The notes below the pieces were generated by a model that was not told the DNA's origin, did not search any database, and worked only from the letters and a program-made list of their open reading frames with translations. From Acidobacteriaceae bacterium (lineage in GTDB: Bacteria > Acidobacteriota > Terriglobia > Terriglobales > Acidobacteriaceae), in contig PLKU01000156.1 of assembly GCA_003140705.1 (NCBI GenBank), positions 5,710-13,906 on the forward strand: a stretch of 8,197 bases of DNA, given 5' to 3'. Numbering within the stretch: the stretch's first letter is position 1; the number at the start of each line of letters is the position of its first letter. The position numbers and the translations under genes were made by a program. Below, piece by piece: positions 1 through 7,312 of this stretch.

Positions 1-2747
1 TGCAGCGACTCATAATTGCTGGAGAAGCCCATAAAGTATTGTGTTACCGAAGCAGTTTTTCCAAAGGCAACGTCCAAAGGATCGTATGAGCCGCTCTGAC
101 CATAGATCGAGGGTTGGTTGATGTTCTGTGCCAGGTCGATCCGCGTCCCGTGGTTCGCCACATAGGCGACCTGCAAAGACATGTTTTTCGGCAGAGCTTG
201 CTCAATTGCCGCGTTCCATGAGGACACATAGGCATTCTTGAAGTTGAGGGGAATAAGGAGATTCGACAGTCCGATGGTCCCGTTCGCGGCACTCTCGACG
301 AGAACTCCGTTCGATGGAAAGGTCACAGTCGGGGTGGCGGGTATGCCGGTTGTGAAATTGATAACGCCACCAACCGGATTCAGGGCTGGACCGTAGGTTG
401 GTGTGTTGGTGTATCCGGTGCTTGTCTTGATCGGATAGTTATAGGCATAGCTGTTGTCCACGAAGGGAACATAGCTGACGCCGAATCCGGCACGGAAAAC
501 GGTCTTTTCCGTAAGGCGATAAGACGCTCCAAGACGCGGGGCAAAGTTTGTATAGTCCGTTGCCATTCCGAGATTCGAAGGATTGCCGTCTAAGCCGGCG
601 ATGACCATTGAATCGTTGGACGCGTTGTAGTTGACGAAGCCGCCCGGCTTGCGCGGCGTGGCTGGCGGATACAACTCATAGCGCAGGCCGATATCCAAGG
701 TCAGCTTCGGACTCACCTGCCACTTGTCGGAGACAAAGAAGAAGAGCCAGCTCTCGCGGAAGCACGGGAAGGTGCTGTTCGTGTCCTGACCAACCTTGTA
801 GGGAACGTCGAATAGCATGCTGGCGACGTCGTTGGCCTGTCCCGTGGCTGCGGCGGTTGTGCCGGGGGGGCCGTACTTAACTGCGCCCGGCGCGGACGTG
901 GTGTTCTCGTCGAAGTAAAACTGCCCTGCAGCGGCGTTGTTGTTTCCTTGCAGAAGATCATCGCGGACGCGGCGGATGTCGGCGCCTACCTTCAAGGTGT
1001 GGTTGCCGAGAATCTTGGTCCAGTTGTTGGCAAAGTCGATATTGGACTCGGCACGGAGCCAGGGCAGTGACGCCGAATAGCCGATCAGCGGGGACCCGAA
1101 GTTGTTTGGCGCGAATGCGACTTGACCACTGCTGGTAGGCGTGTTGTCTGTGCCGTTGGGACCATTGCCGGGAATACCGAGCGTCGTCGCATCATTCTTT
1201 CCGTAATCTGTCTGCTGGGCCGAGTTACGCAGATGGGCCAGGCCGACACGCGCTTCGGTAAACAGGGTTGGCGAGAAGACGTGGTCATAGTTGAAACCGG
1301 TGCTGTATGCAGCTGCAATTCCGGTAGCTTCAAAGCCTCCGCCACCAGGGCCACCGAGGAACGCTCCGAAAAGCGGTGCCTGGTAGGTGGTGGTGTTCTG
1401 ATGGCTGAAACGGCCGCTTAGATGGTCCTTTTCACTGATTGTGAAGTCTGACTTGATGTCGTAGCTTATGGCATCTTTGCTGAAAGGCAGGTTCTGCGAA
1501 AAATTGTTGGCCGTTGCCCCTGCGAGGTACGCCGCTGACGCGAGGTTCGTAGCGGGACTTCTGGCAAGGGTGTCCAGGTCCTGTAGAACGGTTAGTCCCA
1601 CTTTGCTCAGCCCGGGGTTCGTGATTGGAATGAGATTGCCGGCGAATGCTGCTCGTCCTGTCCCGCAGCTGTTGTTTGCGGCGCTACCCACGCAGTCTAC
1701 CGTATCTCCGGTGTTTGGATCGTAGACCTGGCCAGTGTACTCGCTCAGGTTTATGTTGCCGTTGGTCACGTTATAGAAAGGAATGGTCGCGTTTGTTGTC
1801 GCGGATTCGTGGTCAGAGGTGCGGAGAAAATCGCCGAAGATGAAAAGCTTGTTTTTGACGATTGGTCCGCCGAGCGAGCCGCCCGTGTAGTTGTAGACCA
1901 GCCGTCCATTGGGTCCCTGTGCGAAGTAATTGCGGGCGTTGACGCCGTTGTTTTCCATGTTTTGGAAGGCTGAACCATGAAACGAATTCGACCCTGACTT
2001 AAGTGTCACGTTGACGACGGTTCCTACGGCACGCCCGAACTCCGCTTCGAAGTTGTTCGTGGTAATGTCCACGTTCTGAATTGCGGCTGCGGGTGGAACG
2101 AGGATGATGTGGATGCCGGTTCGCTGGTCGTCATCAATACCCTCAATCTGGTAGAGATTGACGTAGGAAGACTGACCATTGGAGTTGGTAGATAGATCAT
2201 TGTTGGCGTTGTAAAACTGCGAGTTGTTGAAGACAATAGGCGCCATGCCCGGCACTGTATTCAGCAGGGATTGAAAGCTGTTACCGCTGCTGAGGGGTAG
2301 ATTGCCGATCGTGTTCTGCTCGATTGTGCTTGAGATGTCAGCGCGGTCTGTCTGCAGCGCCGGAGGAGCCGTCGTGACTTCAATTGTTTCCGACGTGCTG
2401 CCCGTGACCAGGCTTATGTCGACGCGCGTGGTGGTGTTGGTATCGAGGATGATGTTTTCGCGGGTTTCCTTCTTGAAACCTTTGGCGACGACCGCGATGG
2501 TATAGGTCCCGGCTGGAAGATCCGGTTCCGTAAAGTTCCCGCTTTCATTAGTGATCGATGTGTGTTCAACACTCTGACCGGTGAGAACAATGGTAACTGT
2601 GGCGTTGGACACGACCGCACCCGATGGGTCGGTAACCGTGCCGAGTAGAGTTCCGTTAACGGCTTGCCCCATAAGTGCATGTGAGAATCCCAGCACAAAC
2701 AGGACGACGATGGGCCCAAGGAAGGGCCTCATTAATTTGTGTAGCAT
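1..2747 (-). CDS. Oar-like TonB-dependent receptor with N-terminal carboxypeptidase-regulatory-like domain (3' end missing)
   Basis: Outer-membrane TonB-dependent transporter; the substrate cannot be read from the sequence. One frame stays open for 915 codons from the ATG at 2747 to the left edge. Residues 1-27 form a signal peptide (basic start, hydrophobic core, then ALMGQA). Residues about 30-115 are a carboxypeptidase-regulatory-like beta-sandwich (GTLLGTVTDPSGAVV, then LPAGTYTIAV). ETIEVT at 120-125 resembles a TonB box. The plug spans about 130-255 and includes NLPLSSGNSF and EAEFGRAVGTVVNVTLKSGS, the Oar-family signature. The rest is barrel with alternating aromatic strands such as LRYELYPP and NFAPRLGASYR. 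Two Cys around residues 355-365 may pair in an outer loop. The start is supported by GGAGG (2756-2760) 8 nt upstream; the ATG at codon 6 has no such site. Family members are often 1,000-1,200 residues, so roughly 100-300 are missing. It is transcribed away from the SIS gene. The family is certain; the ligand is unknown. Confidence 0.95.
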   Translation of the reverse strand, partial: MLHKLMRPFLGPIVVLFVLGFSHALMGQAVNGTLLGTVTDPSGAVVSNATVTIVLTGQSVEHTSITNESGNFTEPDLPAGTYTIAVVAKGFKKETRENIILDTNTTTRVDISLVTGSTSETIEVTTAPPALQTDRADISSTIEQNTIGNLPLSSGNSFQSLLNTVPGMAPIVFNNSQFYNANNDLSTNSNGQSSYVNLYQIEGIDDDQRTGIHIILVPPAAAIQNVDITTNNFEAEFGRAVGTVVNVTLKSGSNSFHGSAFQNMENNGVNARNYFAQGPNGRLVYNYTGGSLGGPIVKNKLFIFGDFLRTSDHESATTNATIPFYNVTNGNINLSEYTGQVYDPNTGDTVDCVGSAANNSCGTGRAAFAGNLIPITNPGLSKVGLTVLQDLDTLARSPATNLASAAYLAGATANNFSQNLPFSKDAISYDIKSDFTISEKDHLSGRFSHQNTTTYQAPLFGAFLGGPGGGGFEATGIAAAYSTGFNYDHVFSPTLFTEARVGLAHLRNSAQQTDYGKNDATTLGIPGNGPNGTDNTPTSSGQVAFAPNNFGSPLIGYSASLPWLRAESNIDFANNWTKILGNHTLKVGADIRRVRDDLLQGNNNAAAGQFYFDENTTSAPGAVKYGPPGTTAAATGQANDVASMLFDVPYKVGQDTNSTFPCFRESWLFFFVSDKWQVSPKLTLDIGLRYELYPPATPRKPGGFVNYNASNDSMVIAGLDGNPSNLGMATDYTNFAPRLGASYRLTEKTVFRAGFGVSYVPFVDNSYAYNYPIKTSTGYTNTPTYGPALNPVGGVINFTTGIPATPTVTFPSNGVLVESAANGTIGLSNLLIPLNFKNAYVSSWNAAIEQALPKNMSLQVAYVANHGTRIDLAQNINQPSIYGQSGSYDPLDVAFGKTASVTQYFMGFSSNYESL

Positions 2748-2755
2748 CGTTGGAG

Positions 2756-2760
2756 CCTCC
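2756..2760 (-). promoter_or_regulatory. Ribosome binding site of the receptor gene
   Basis: The minus strand reads GGAGG eight bases before the ATG at 2747-2745. This strong Shine-Dalgarno match decides between that ATG and the second in-frame ATG five codons later. The same bases form part of the 11-bp inverted repeat. Confidence 0.8.
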
Positions 2761-2787
2761 AAAGTTGCATCGCTTTCAAGGTCGAGC

Positions 2788-2842
2788 ATCATATGGTTTG
2801 AAGATCGAACAAACGCTACATTTCAACTGTCTCACTTGTCAA
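2788..2842 (-). promoter_or_regulatory. Candidate sigma-70-type promoter of the receptor gene
   Basis: Read on the minus strand, a perfect TTGACA -35 box occupies 2842-2837. After an 18-bp spacer comes TAGCGT (2818-2813), which keeps the three most conserved -10 positions (T, A and the final T); transcription would start near 2806, giving a leader of about 60 nt. A second -10-like box, TATGAT (2793-2788), is closer to consensus but has no good -35 at the usual distance. The perfect -35 and its position ahead of a well-defined gene start support a promoter here; which -10 is used is uncertain. Confidence 0.5.
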
Positions 2843-3072
2843 GAATAAAATTTGAACTTTGGAGGAACTAATCCGCTGGGTTTCTGGAGTTGTCTTGCAA
2901 ACCTCGCTCGGCTGTACTATCCTGTTTTTTTTCTACGAGATGCCGTATCCTTACGCAAGAACTATCTCCCCTGACCGCGAGCGAGCCTTGCGCTCACAAA
3001 ATGAACCTCGAGTGCTCCTGAACGCGTCGGCCGAGCCACTATATCATCGAATTCTGGGCCCGTCGTCGTTTC

Positions 3073-4224
3073 ATGATTCCACCCTCCGGGATGAGCAGAT
3101 TGCAGACCTTTCCTCACGAAATGTTGCGCGAGATCTACGAGCAGCCAGACGCAATTCGGCGCACGCTCGCGCTCTATCTCGCCGACGATCAACTCAAGCC
3201 GGAAGTGGAAAGCCTGCTGGCTACCTGGCCAAATTCCGCTGGTGAGATCCTGATCGCCGCCTCCGGCTCAAGCCGCCACAGCGGCCTGGCCGGCGAGATC
3301 CTGCTCGAGGATCTCTGCGGCCTCGCCGTCGACGTCGAATATGCGAGCGAATACAGCTGCCGCGGAGGTAAGGACCCCAAGGACATGCGCCACCCCAGCG
3401 TCCTGGTGCTGTCGCAGTCAGGCGAGACCTCCGATACGTTGGCGGCTCTTTATGAGGCTCGACGGCGCGGACAAAGGACGCTGGCCATTACCAACGTCTC
3501 CTCCTCCACCATGGCTGGCGTAGCAGACGTATCCATGCCTCTGGCCGCCGGCGTCGAACGAGCCATTCCGGCTACAAAGAGCTTTACCTGCCAGTTGACC
3601 GTGCTCTATTTGCTCGCGCTCTATGAGGGTGTGCGTTTGCGGCGGATCGATTCCGCCGAGTTGGCTTCCTACATCAAGCAGCTTCAGGCGCTGCCCAACT
3701 TGATTCAAGCTCAGCTCGCCGGTTGGCGGCAGACGATGGCAGCTCTGGCTGGAAAGTACAGCTCGGCCGCCACTTTTCTCTACCTGGGCCGCGGCATCCA
3801 CTATGCCATCGCGCGTGAAGGGGCGCTCAAGCTGAAGGAGGCCTCTTATGTCCATGCGGAAGGGTACCCATCGGGAGAGCTGAAGCATGGGCCTAATGCC
3901 CTCGTAAGCGACCGCACGCCACTGGTGGTTCTGGCCACGGTGGATCAAGATTTGAGTGCCTCGGTATTGCGCTATGAAAAGACGCTGCAGCTGCTCTCCG
4001 ATATGCGGGCGCAGGGAGCGAAGGTGATCGCCATCGCGAACCATGGAGATACTCAGGCCAAGGGACTGGCTGGCGATTGCATCTATGTTGACCCTGTCTC
4101 TGAGTACCTGCTACCCATCCAGGAGGTGATTCCGTTGCAATTGTTCGCTTACTTCATGGCCCTCGAACATGGGGTCGATGTGGACCGGCCCAGGAATCTC
4201 GCCAAGGCTGTGGTCGAGAAGTAA
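3073..4224 (+). CDS. Stand-alone GlmS-type double-SIS sugar-phosphate isomerase/deaminase
   Basis: Cytoplasmic SIS protein of 383 residues, collinear with the isomerase half of glucosamine-6-phosphate synthase and lacking the N-terminal glutamine amidotransferase half with its catalytic Cys. SIS domain 1 spans about 55-190, with SGSSRHSG (64-71), LSQSGETSDTLA (113-124) and TKSFTCQLTVL. SIS domain 2 spans about 230-370, with YLGRGIHYAIAREGALKLKE. By alignment with E. coli GlmS K485, E488, H504 and K603, the catalytic residues are K253, E256, H272 (ELKHGP) and K378 (PRNLAK), all present. Without glutaminase, the family-based expectation is deamination of glucosamine-6-phosphate, as in NagB-II-type enzymes, or an FrlB/AgaS-like deglycase or deaminase reaction. 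The start is uncertain: ATGs at 3073, 3091 and 3121 all lack a clear ribosome binding site, and 3091 (MSRLQTF) is a good alternative. It diverges from the receptor and is 117 bp before the dehydrogenase. Family very sure, substrate unproven. Confidence 0.93.
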   Translation: MIPPSGMSRLQTFPHEMLREIYEQPDAIRRTLALYLADDQLKPEVESLLATWPNSAGEILIAASGSSRHSGLAGEILLEDLCGLAVDVEYASEYSCRGGKDPKDMRHPSVLVLSQSGETSDTLAALYEARRRGQRTLAITNVSSSTMAGVADVSMPLAAGVERAIPATKSFTCQLTVLYLLALYEGVRLRRIDSAELASYIKQLQALPNLIQAQLAGWRQTMAALAGKYSSAATFLYLGRGIHYAIAREGALKLKEASYVHAEGYPSGELKHGPNALVSDRTPLVVLATVDQDLSASVLRYEKTLQLLSDMRAQGAKVIAIANHGDTQAKGLAGDCIYVDPVSEYLLPIQEVIPLQLFAYFMALEHGVDVDRPRNLAKAVVEK

Positions 4225-4260
4225 CAACCGCCCATTTCCCCGCCTGCCACGCCAGCGTAA

Positions 4261-4278
4261 GATTGCGCTTGGGCAATC
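4261..4278 (+). repeat. Small perfect hairpin downstream of the SIS gene
   Basis: GATTGC (4261-4266) and GCAATC (4273-4278) are exact inverted copies around a 6-base loop. No T-run follows directly, so alone it is not a terminator. It stands immediately before the stronger hairpin that ends in six T. Confidence 0.45.
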
Positions 4279-4280
4279 GC

Positions 4281-4319
4281 GGCTGATGTGCAATGCCATC
4301 CATGGCAGCAGCCTTTTTT
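4281..4319 (+). terminator. Probable Rho-independent terminator between SIS gene and dehydrogenase
   Basis: GGCTG (4281-4285) pairs with CAGCC (4309-4313), closing an inner TGCCA/TGGCA stem with a TCCA loop, and TTTTTT (4314-4319) follows directly. The outer and inner stems are separated by unpaired bases on the left arm, so the structure is less compact than a textbook terminator. It lies 57 bp after the SIS stop and 22 bp before the dehydrogenase start. It would end or attenuate SIS transcription before the dehydrogenase. Confidence 0.5.
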
Positions 4320-4341
4320 GAAGTAAACGGAGAGCAAGGAA

Positions 4342-5406
4342 ATGCAAGAGACGATGATGGCAGCGTATCTGCCCGGCAACAGCACAGTCGAGATCCGCAC
4401 AGTCCAGGTACCCGTCCCAGGACACGGTGAAGTGCTGTTACGCGTGAAAGCTTCCACAATCTGCGGTTCGGATATTCGATGTATCTATCATGAGCACCTG
4501 GGTAAGGGCCCCGAAGGCTATCAGGGGGTGATCGCCGGCCACGAGCCATGCGGCCAGATTGTAGCCACGGGTGAGGGATGCCGCCGCTTTAAAACGGGCG
4601 ATCGCGTCATTGTGTATCACATCTCGGGCTGCGGGGTTTGCAACGATTGCCGCCGCGGATACATGATCTCCTGCACCAGTGAAGAGTATCGGCGAGCATA
4701 TGGATGGCAGCGCGACGGCGGGATGGCGGACTACATGGTGGCGGAAGAAAAGGACCTCATCGCTTTGCCCGATGAGCTCTCCTATTCCGACGGTGCGCAG
4801 GTCGCATGCGGATTCGGAACAGTGTATGAGGGTCTGGAAAAGATCGGCATCAATGGCAACCACGCCGTGCTCATCACGGGGCTTGGGCCGGTTGGCCTGG
4901 CGGCGGGCGCTCTTTGCCGCAAACTCGGAGCCAACAAGATCATCGGCATCGATGTGCTTCCTGAACGAATGAAGATCGCCATCGACCTTGGTCTCTGCGA
5001 CGTGGTTTTACCGTCCAGCCCCGATAACGTGGCTCAGGTCCGGGAACTCACCGGCGCCCTCGGTGTTGAGCGCGCAGTGGACTGCTCTGCGCACCATGAG
5101 GCTCGCACAACTGCGATTCGCGCCACGCGCAAATGGGGAAAGATAGTTCTTATCGGCGAGGGCGGTAAGGTCGAGATCAATCCTTCACCCGACATGATCC
5201 ACGATCAGAAGACACTTTATGGTTCCTGGGTCACTTCCACCTGGCTGATGGAAGAGTTGGTGGAGCGCCTGGTTCGCTGGAACCTGCATCCGGCCGATAT
5301 CATCACTCATCGGTTTCCCCTGGAGCGAGCCGGAGATGCGTATTTGTTGATGGCCTCCGGAAAGTGTGGCAAGGTTGCGGTGTGTGCGGATGAAGAGCTG
5401 AAATAG
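4342..5406 (+). CDS. Zinc-dependent medium-chain dehydrogenase (alcohol/polyol/threonine dehydrogenase-like)
   Basis: Cytoplasmic oxidoreductase of 354 residues, the normal length for zinc-binding MDR enzymes. The GroES-like domain carries catalytic-zinc ligands C41 (ICGSD), H67 with E68 (AGHEPCG) and probably C156 (ACGFGT). The structural zinc site is C97, C100, C103 and C111 with the classic 3-3-8 spacing. The Rossmann fold follows, with GLGPVG at 180-185 and D204 at the end of the next strand (IIGID), which favours NAD(H) over NADP(H). It should oxidise a secondary alcohol such as a polyol, sugar or amino-alcohol; the substrate cannot be chosen from sequence. GGAGAG (4329-4334) lies 7 nt before the ATG at 4342. 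ATGs at 4354 and 4357 fit the usual family N-terminus but lack that spacing. It follows the SIS gene after a probable terminator and precedes the permease by 184 bp. Confidence 0.93.
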   Translation: MQETMMAAYLPGNSTVEIRTVQVPVPGHGEVLLRVKASTICGSDIRCIYHEHLGKGPEGYQGVIAGHEPCGQIVATGEGCRRFKTGDRVIVYHISGCGVCNDCRRGYMISCTSEEYRRAYGWQRDGGMADYMVAEEKDLIALPDELSYSDGAQVACGFGTVYEGLEKIGINGNHAVLITGLGPVGLAAGALCRKLGANKIIGIDVLPERMKIAIDLGLCDVVLPSSPDNVAQVRELTGALGVERAVDCSAHHEARTTAIRATRKWGKIVLIGEGGKVEINPSPDMIHDQKTLYGSWVTSTWLMEELVERLVRWNLHPADIITHRFPLERAGDAYLLMASGKCGKVAVCADEELK

Positions 5407-5590
5407 ATTTCGAATCTGGGCAGATCACCGCCAAAGGCTGACCCTCGCCATCAACGTGCATTCGATTGTCAAAACCGGTATCTGAACAACCATCTCGGTC
5501 CAGAAGTAGCTAAAGTTGTGCAAGCGCGGCACAGAATTTCACAACGCTAAGGTCTTCAATGCTGATCAATCGGTCGGAGGCGAACCAGAG
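5407..5590 (+). other. Leader region upstream of the lactate permease
   Basis: The 184 bases between the dehydrogenase stop and the permease ATG hold no supported gene. No hairpin with a T-run follows the dehydrogenase stop, so read-through into the permease is possible. TTGTCA (5466-5471) resembles a -35 box but has no matching -10 at the usual distance. The permease frame is open back to a TTG at 5516, but those codons lie upstream of the strong ribosome binding site and look untranslated. Confidence 0.5.
5576..5580 (+). promoter_or_regulatory. Ribosome binding site that fixes the permease start
   Basis: GGAGG lies 10 nt before the ATG at 5591. The longer in-frame alternative, a TTG at 5516, has no such site and would add 25 hydrophilic residues of no recognisable family character. 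The ATG gives the MKTVWEQGY-type N-terminus expected just before the first membrane segment. Confidence 0.75.
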
Positions 5591-7267
5591 ATGAAGACAG
5601 TTTGGGAGCAGGGCTATTTCATTTGGGGGCAGGGACTGGCGGTCTCCGCCCTGATCGCCGCTCTGCCGATTGCGGTCCTGCTCTTTCTGCTCGGCATTTT
5701 GCGCAAACCGGCATGGGTTGCCGGGCTGGCTGGCCTCGCATCGACATTGGTAATCGCACTGTTTGGATTCCACATGCCCTTGATGCTGACCCTCAGTGCT
5801 GCGGCCCATGGGGCGGCCTTTGGACTATTTCCCATCTCCTGGATCATCTTCTGGGCCATCGTGCTCTACAACATGACGGTCGAGACGGGGAAATTTGCCA
5901 TTATCAAGGACTCCATTGGCTCCCTCACTCCCGATCTGCGAATTCAGGCCATCATCATCGCGTTCGGGTTTAGCGCTTTTATTGAAGGCGCGACCGGCTT
6001 TGGCACCCCGGTCGCCGTGGCAGGCGCCATGATGGTTGGCTTGGGGTTCTCGCCCTATTTTGCCGCCGCAATCTGCCTACTCACCAACACAGCGCCCGTG
6101 GCTTTTGGAGCCATTGGCGTTCCTGTCATCACGCTGGCCGGGGTTACCGGACTTCCACTCGACAAGCTGAGTGGCGCCGTCGGAGCTTTATGCTCGCCCG
6201 TTGCCGTCATCTTGCCCGCCTACATGATTCTTGCCATGGAGGGCTTCACCTCAGTTGTTGAAGTTTGGCCGGCCGTCTTAGTTGCGGGGCTGGCGTTTGG
6301 CGGAGTGCAATATTACGTTTCCAACTACATCAACGTGCAGCTCACCGTCATTCTCAGCTCGATCTCCGCCATGGGCGCACTCATGCTGCTTCTGCGGGTC
6401 TGGCATCCGCGCGCCCATACGCGTAGGAAGCCTGCAAAGGGCGTCGTCGGTGCGCCGGGACCGTTTGATTTGGCCATCGAAACCTCATCGCGCGGCTCCG
6501 CGGCTCCTGCCCACACAGCGCCGGAAATTCTGTCAGCTTGGATGCCGTACATATTTCTCGTCATTCTCGTCCTTCTCTGGGGATTCAAACCGTTCCAGTC
6601 CATCCTGAACCAGGCCACCTTAGCCGTTCCGTGGCCGGGTTTGCATAACCTGATTCTTCGCACTCCGCCCGTCATGCCTGCCGCCTCACCCTACCCCGCA
6701 GTCTTCAACCTGAACCTGCTTTCGGCGGGTGGCACCTCCTGCATGTTCGCCTGCATCCTCTCCGCTATCTTCCTAAGAATGTCGCTCGGCGGTTTTGTCC
6801 GGGTCATGCTGGCATCAACGCGCCAACTTGCACTTCCCATTCTCACCATCTCATCCGTCCTTTCCATGACGTTTGTGATGAATTACTCCGGCGCCACGGG
6901 AACACTAGGCCTGGAATTCGCGACCACCGGCGTGGCTTTCCCCTTCTTCAGCCCATTTCTAGGATGGCTCGGCGTCTTTCTCACTGGCTCTGATACCTCT
7001 TCGAATGCCCTCTTTGGAAGCCTGCAGGTCATCACCGCCGGTCGCCTCGGCTTCAGCCGCGTCCTGATGGCCGCTGCAAACTCATCGGGAGGTGTGATGG
7101 GCAAGATGATCAGCGTTCAGACCATCGCAGTCGCGGCCGCTGCCACTGGAATCACAGTGCAGGAGCAATCGAAGTTGCTGCGATTCACCCTCAGGCACAG
7201 CATCATTCTGACCACGCTGGTCGGGCTTGAGGTTCTGCTATTTGCGTATGTGATCAAAGTGATCTGA
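5591..7267 (+). CDS. lctP: L-lactate permease (LctP/LldP family)
   Basis: Inner-membrane proton-coupled carrier for L-lactate, D-lactate and glycolate in known family members. The 558 residues match the usual 530-560. Family signatures are clear: WIIFWAIVLYNMTVETGKF (84-102), FSAFIEGATGFGTPVAVAG (127-145), TNTAPVAFGAIGVPV (165-179), and near the C-terminus LGWLGVFLTGSDTSSNALFG (457-476). At least ten strongly hydrophobic segments are spread over the length. A polar stretch at about 272-312, rich in Arg, Lys and Pro, is the main hydrophilic loop. The start is set by GGAGG at 5576-5580. It follows the dehydrogenase on the same strand without a visible terminator, so the two may be co-transcribed. 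It converges with the UDPGP-family gene. Transport of a different 2-hydroxy-acid is possible; the family is near certain. Confidence 0.95.
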   Translation: MKTVWEQGYFIWGQGLAVSALIAALPIAVLLFLLGILRKPAWVAGLAGLASTLVIALFGFHMPLMLTLSAAAHGAAFGLFPISWIIFWAIVLYNMTVETGKFAIIKDSIGSLTPDLRIQAIIIAFGFSAFIEGATGFGTPVAVAGAMMVGLGFSPYFAAAICLLTNTAPVAFGAIGVPVITLAGVTGLPLDKLSGAVGALCSPVAVILPAYMILAMEGFTSVVEVWPAVLVAGLAFGGVQYYVSNYINVQLTVILSSISAMGALMLLLRVWHPRAHTRRKPAKGVVGAPGPFDLAIETSSRGSAAPAHTAPEILSAWMPYIFLVILVLLWGFKPFQSILNQATLAVPWPGLHNLILRTPPVMPAASPYPAVFNLNLLSAGGTSCMFACILSAIFLRMSLGGFVRVMLASTRQLALPILTISSVLSMTFVMNYSGATGTLGLEFATTGVAFPFFSPFLGWLGVFLTGSDTSSNALFGSLQVITAGRLGFSRVLMAAANSSGGVMGKMISVQTIAVAAAATGITVQEQSKLLRFTLRHSIILTTLVGLEVLLFAYVIKVI

Positions 7268-7312
7268 CAACCCACGCAGGGAAGCGACAGTCCCGCAACC
7301 CATGCATCGCCG
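7268..7312. other. Short convergent intergenic gap
   Basis: Only 45 bases separate the stops of the permease (plus strand) and the nucleotidyltransferase gene (minus strand). A GGGA (7280-7283) and TCCC (7292-7295) could form a 4-bp stem with an 8-base loop, but no T-run follows on either strand. No clear intrinsic terminator is visible for either gene. Confidence 0.4.

Larger units (their letters stand above)
2756..2865. repeat. 11-bp perfect inverted repeat around the receptor promoter
   Basis: CCTCCAAAGTT at 2756-2766 is matched by its exact reverse complement AACTTTGGAGG at 2855-2865, 88 bp away. The left arm contains the receptor ribosome binding site read on the minus strand. The right arm lies just upstream of the candidate -35 box, so it would not be in the receptor mRNA from that promoter. 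On the plus strand the right arm looks like a ribosome binding site with no start codon at a suitable distance. It could be a paired regulator site, a relic of a duplicated gene start, or chance. Confidence 0.5.
2748..3072. other. Divergent intergenic region between receptor and SIS-domain gene
   Basis: No convincing gene is present. A frame open on the plus strand from the TTG at 2859 to 3245 has no ribosome binding site, overlaps the SIS gene in another frame and resembles no family. The left half carries the receptor promoter candidates and leader, plus both arms of an 11-bp inverted repeat. The right half must hold the SIS-gene promoter, but only weak matches are visible: TTGTCT (2890-2895) with TACTAT (2915-2920) at a 19-bp spacing, and CTGAAC (3018-3023) with TATCAT (3042-3047) at 18 bp. 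A run of eight T (2925-2932) has no stem before it, so it is not a terminator. Confidence 0.7.

Noticed and set aside
1122..1843. Several plus-strand open frames inside the receptor gene
   Set aside because: The minus-strand receptor frame is continuous here and family-typical; these are antisense shadows.
2925..2932. Run of eight T as a possible terminator
   Set aside because: No inverted repeat precedes it on the plus strand, no gene ends upstream, and it lies in a divergent promoter region.
2859..3245. Open frame of 128 codons on the plus strand upstream of and overlapping the SIS gene
   Set aside because: It begins with TTG inside the inverted repeat, has no ribosome binding site, overlaps the SIS gene by about 170 bp in another frame, and its Arg/Ser-rich translation resembles nothing known.
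3418..4044. Open frame of 208 codons on the minus strand
   Set aside because: It lies wholly antisense to the SIS gene, whose catalytic motifs run through the region. The antisense translation shows no domain and is a codon-composition shadow.
4154..4549. Overlapping minus-strand frames across the gap between the SIS gene and the dehydrogenase
   Set aside because: They cover the ends of both confirmed genes and the hairpins, have no plausible start signals and no recognisable domains.
5516..5590. N-terminal extension of the permease from TTG at 5516
   Set aside because: The strong GGAGG at 5576-5580 precedes the ATG at 5591; the extra 25 residues are hydrophilic and not family-like.
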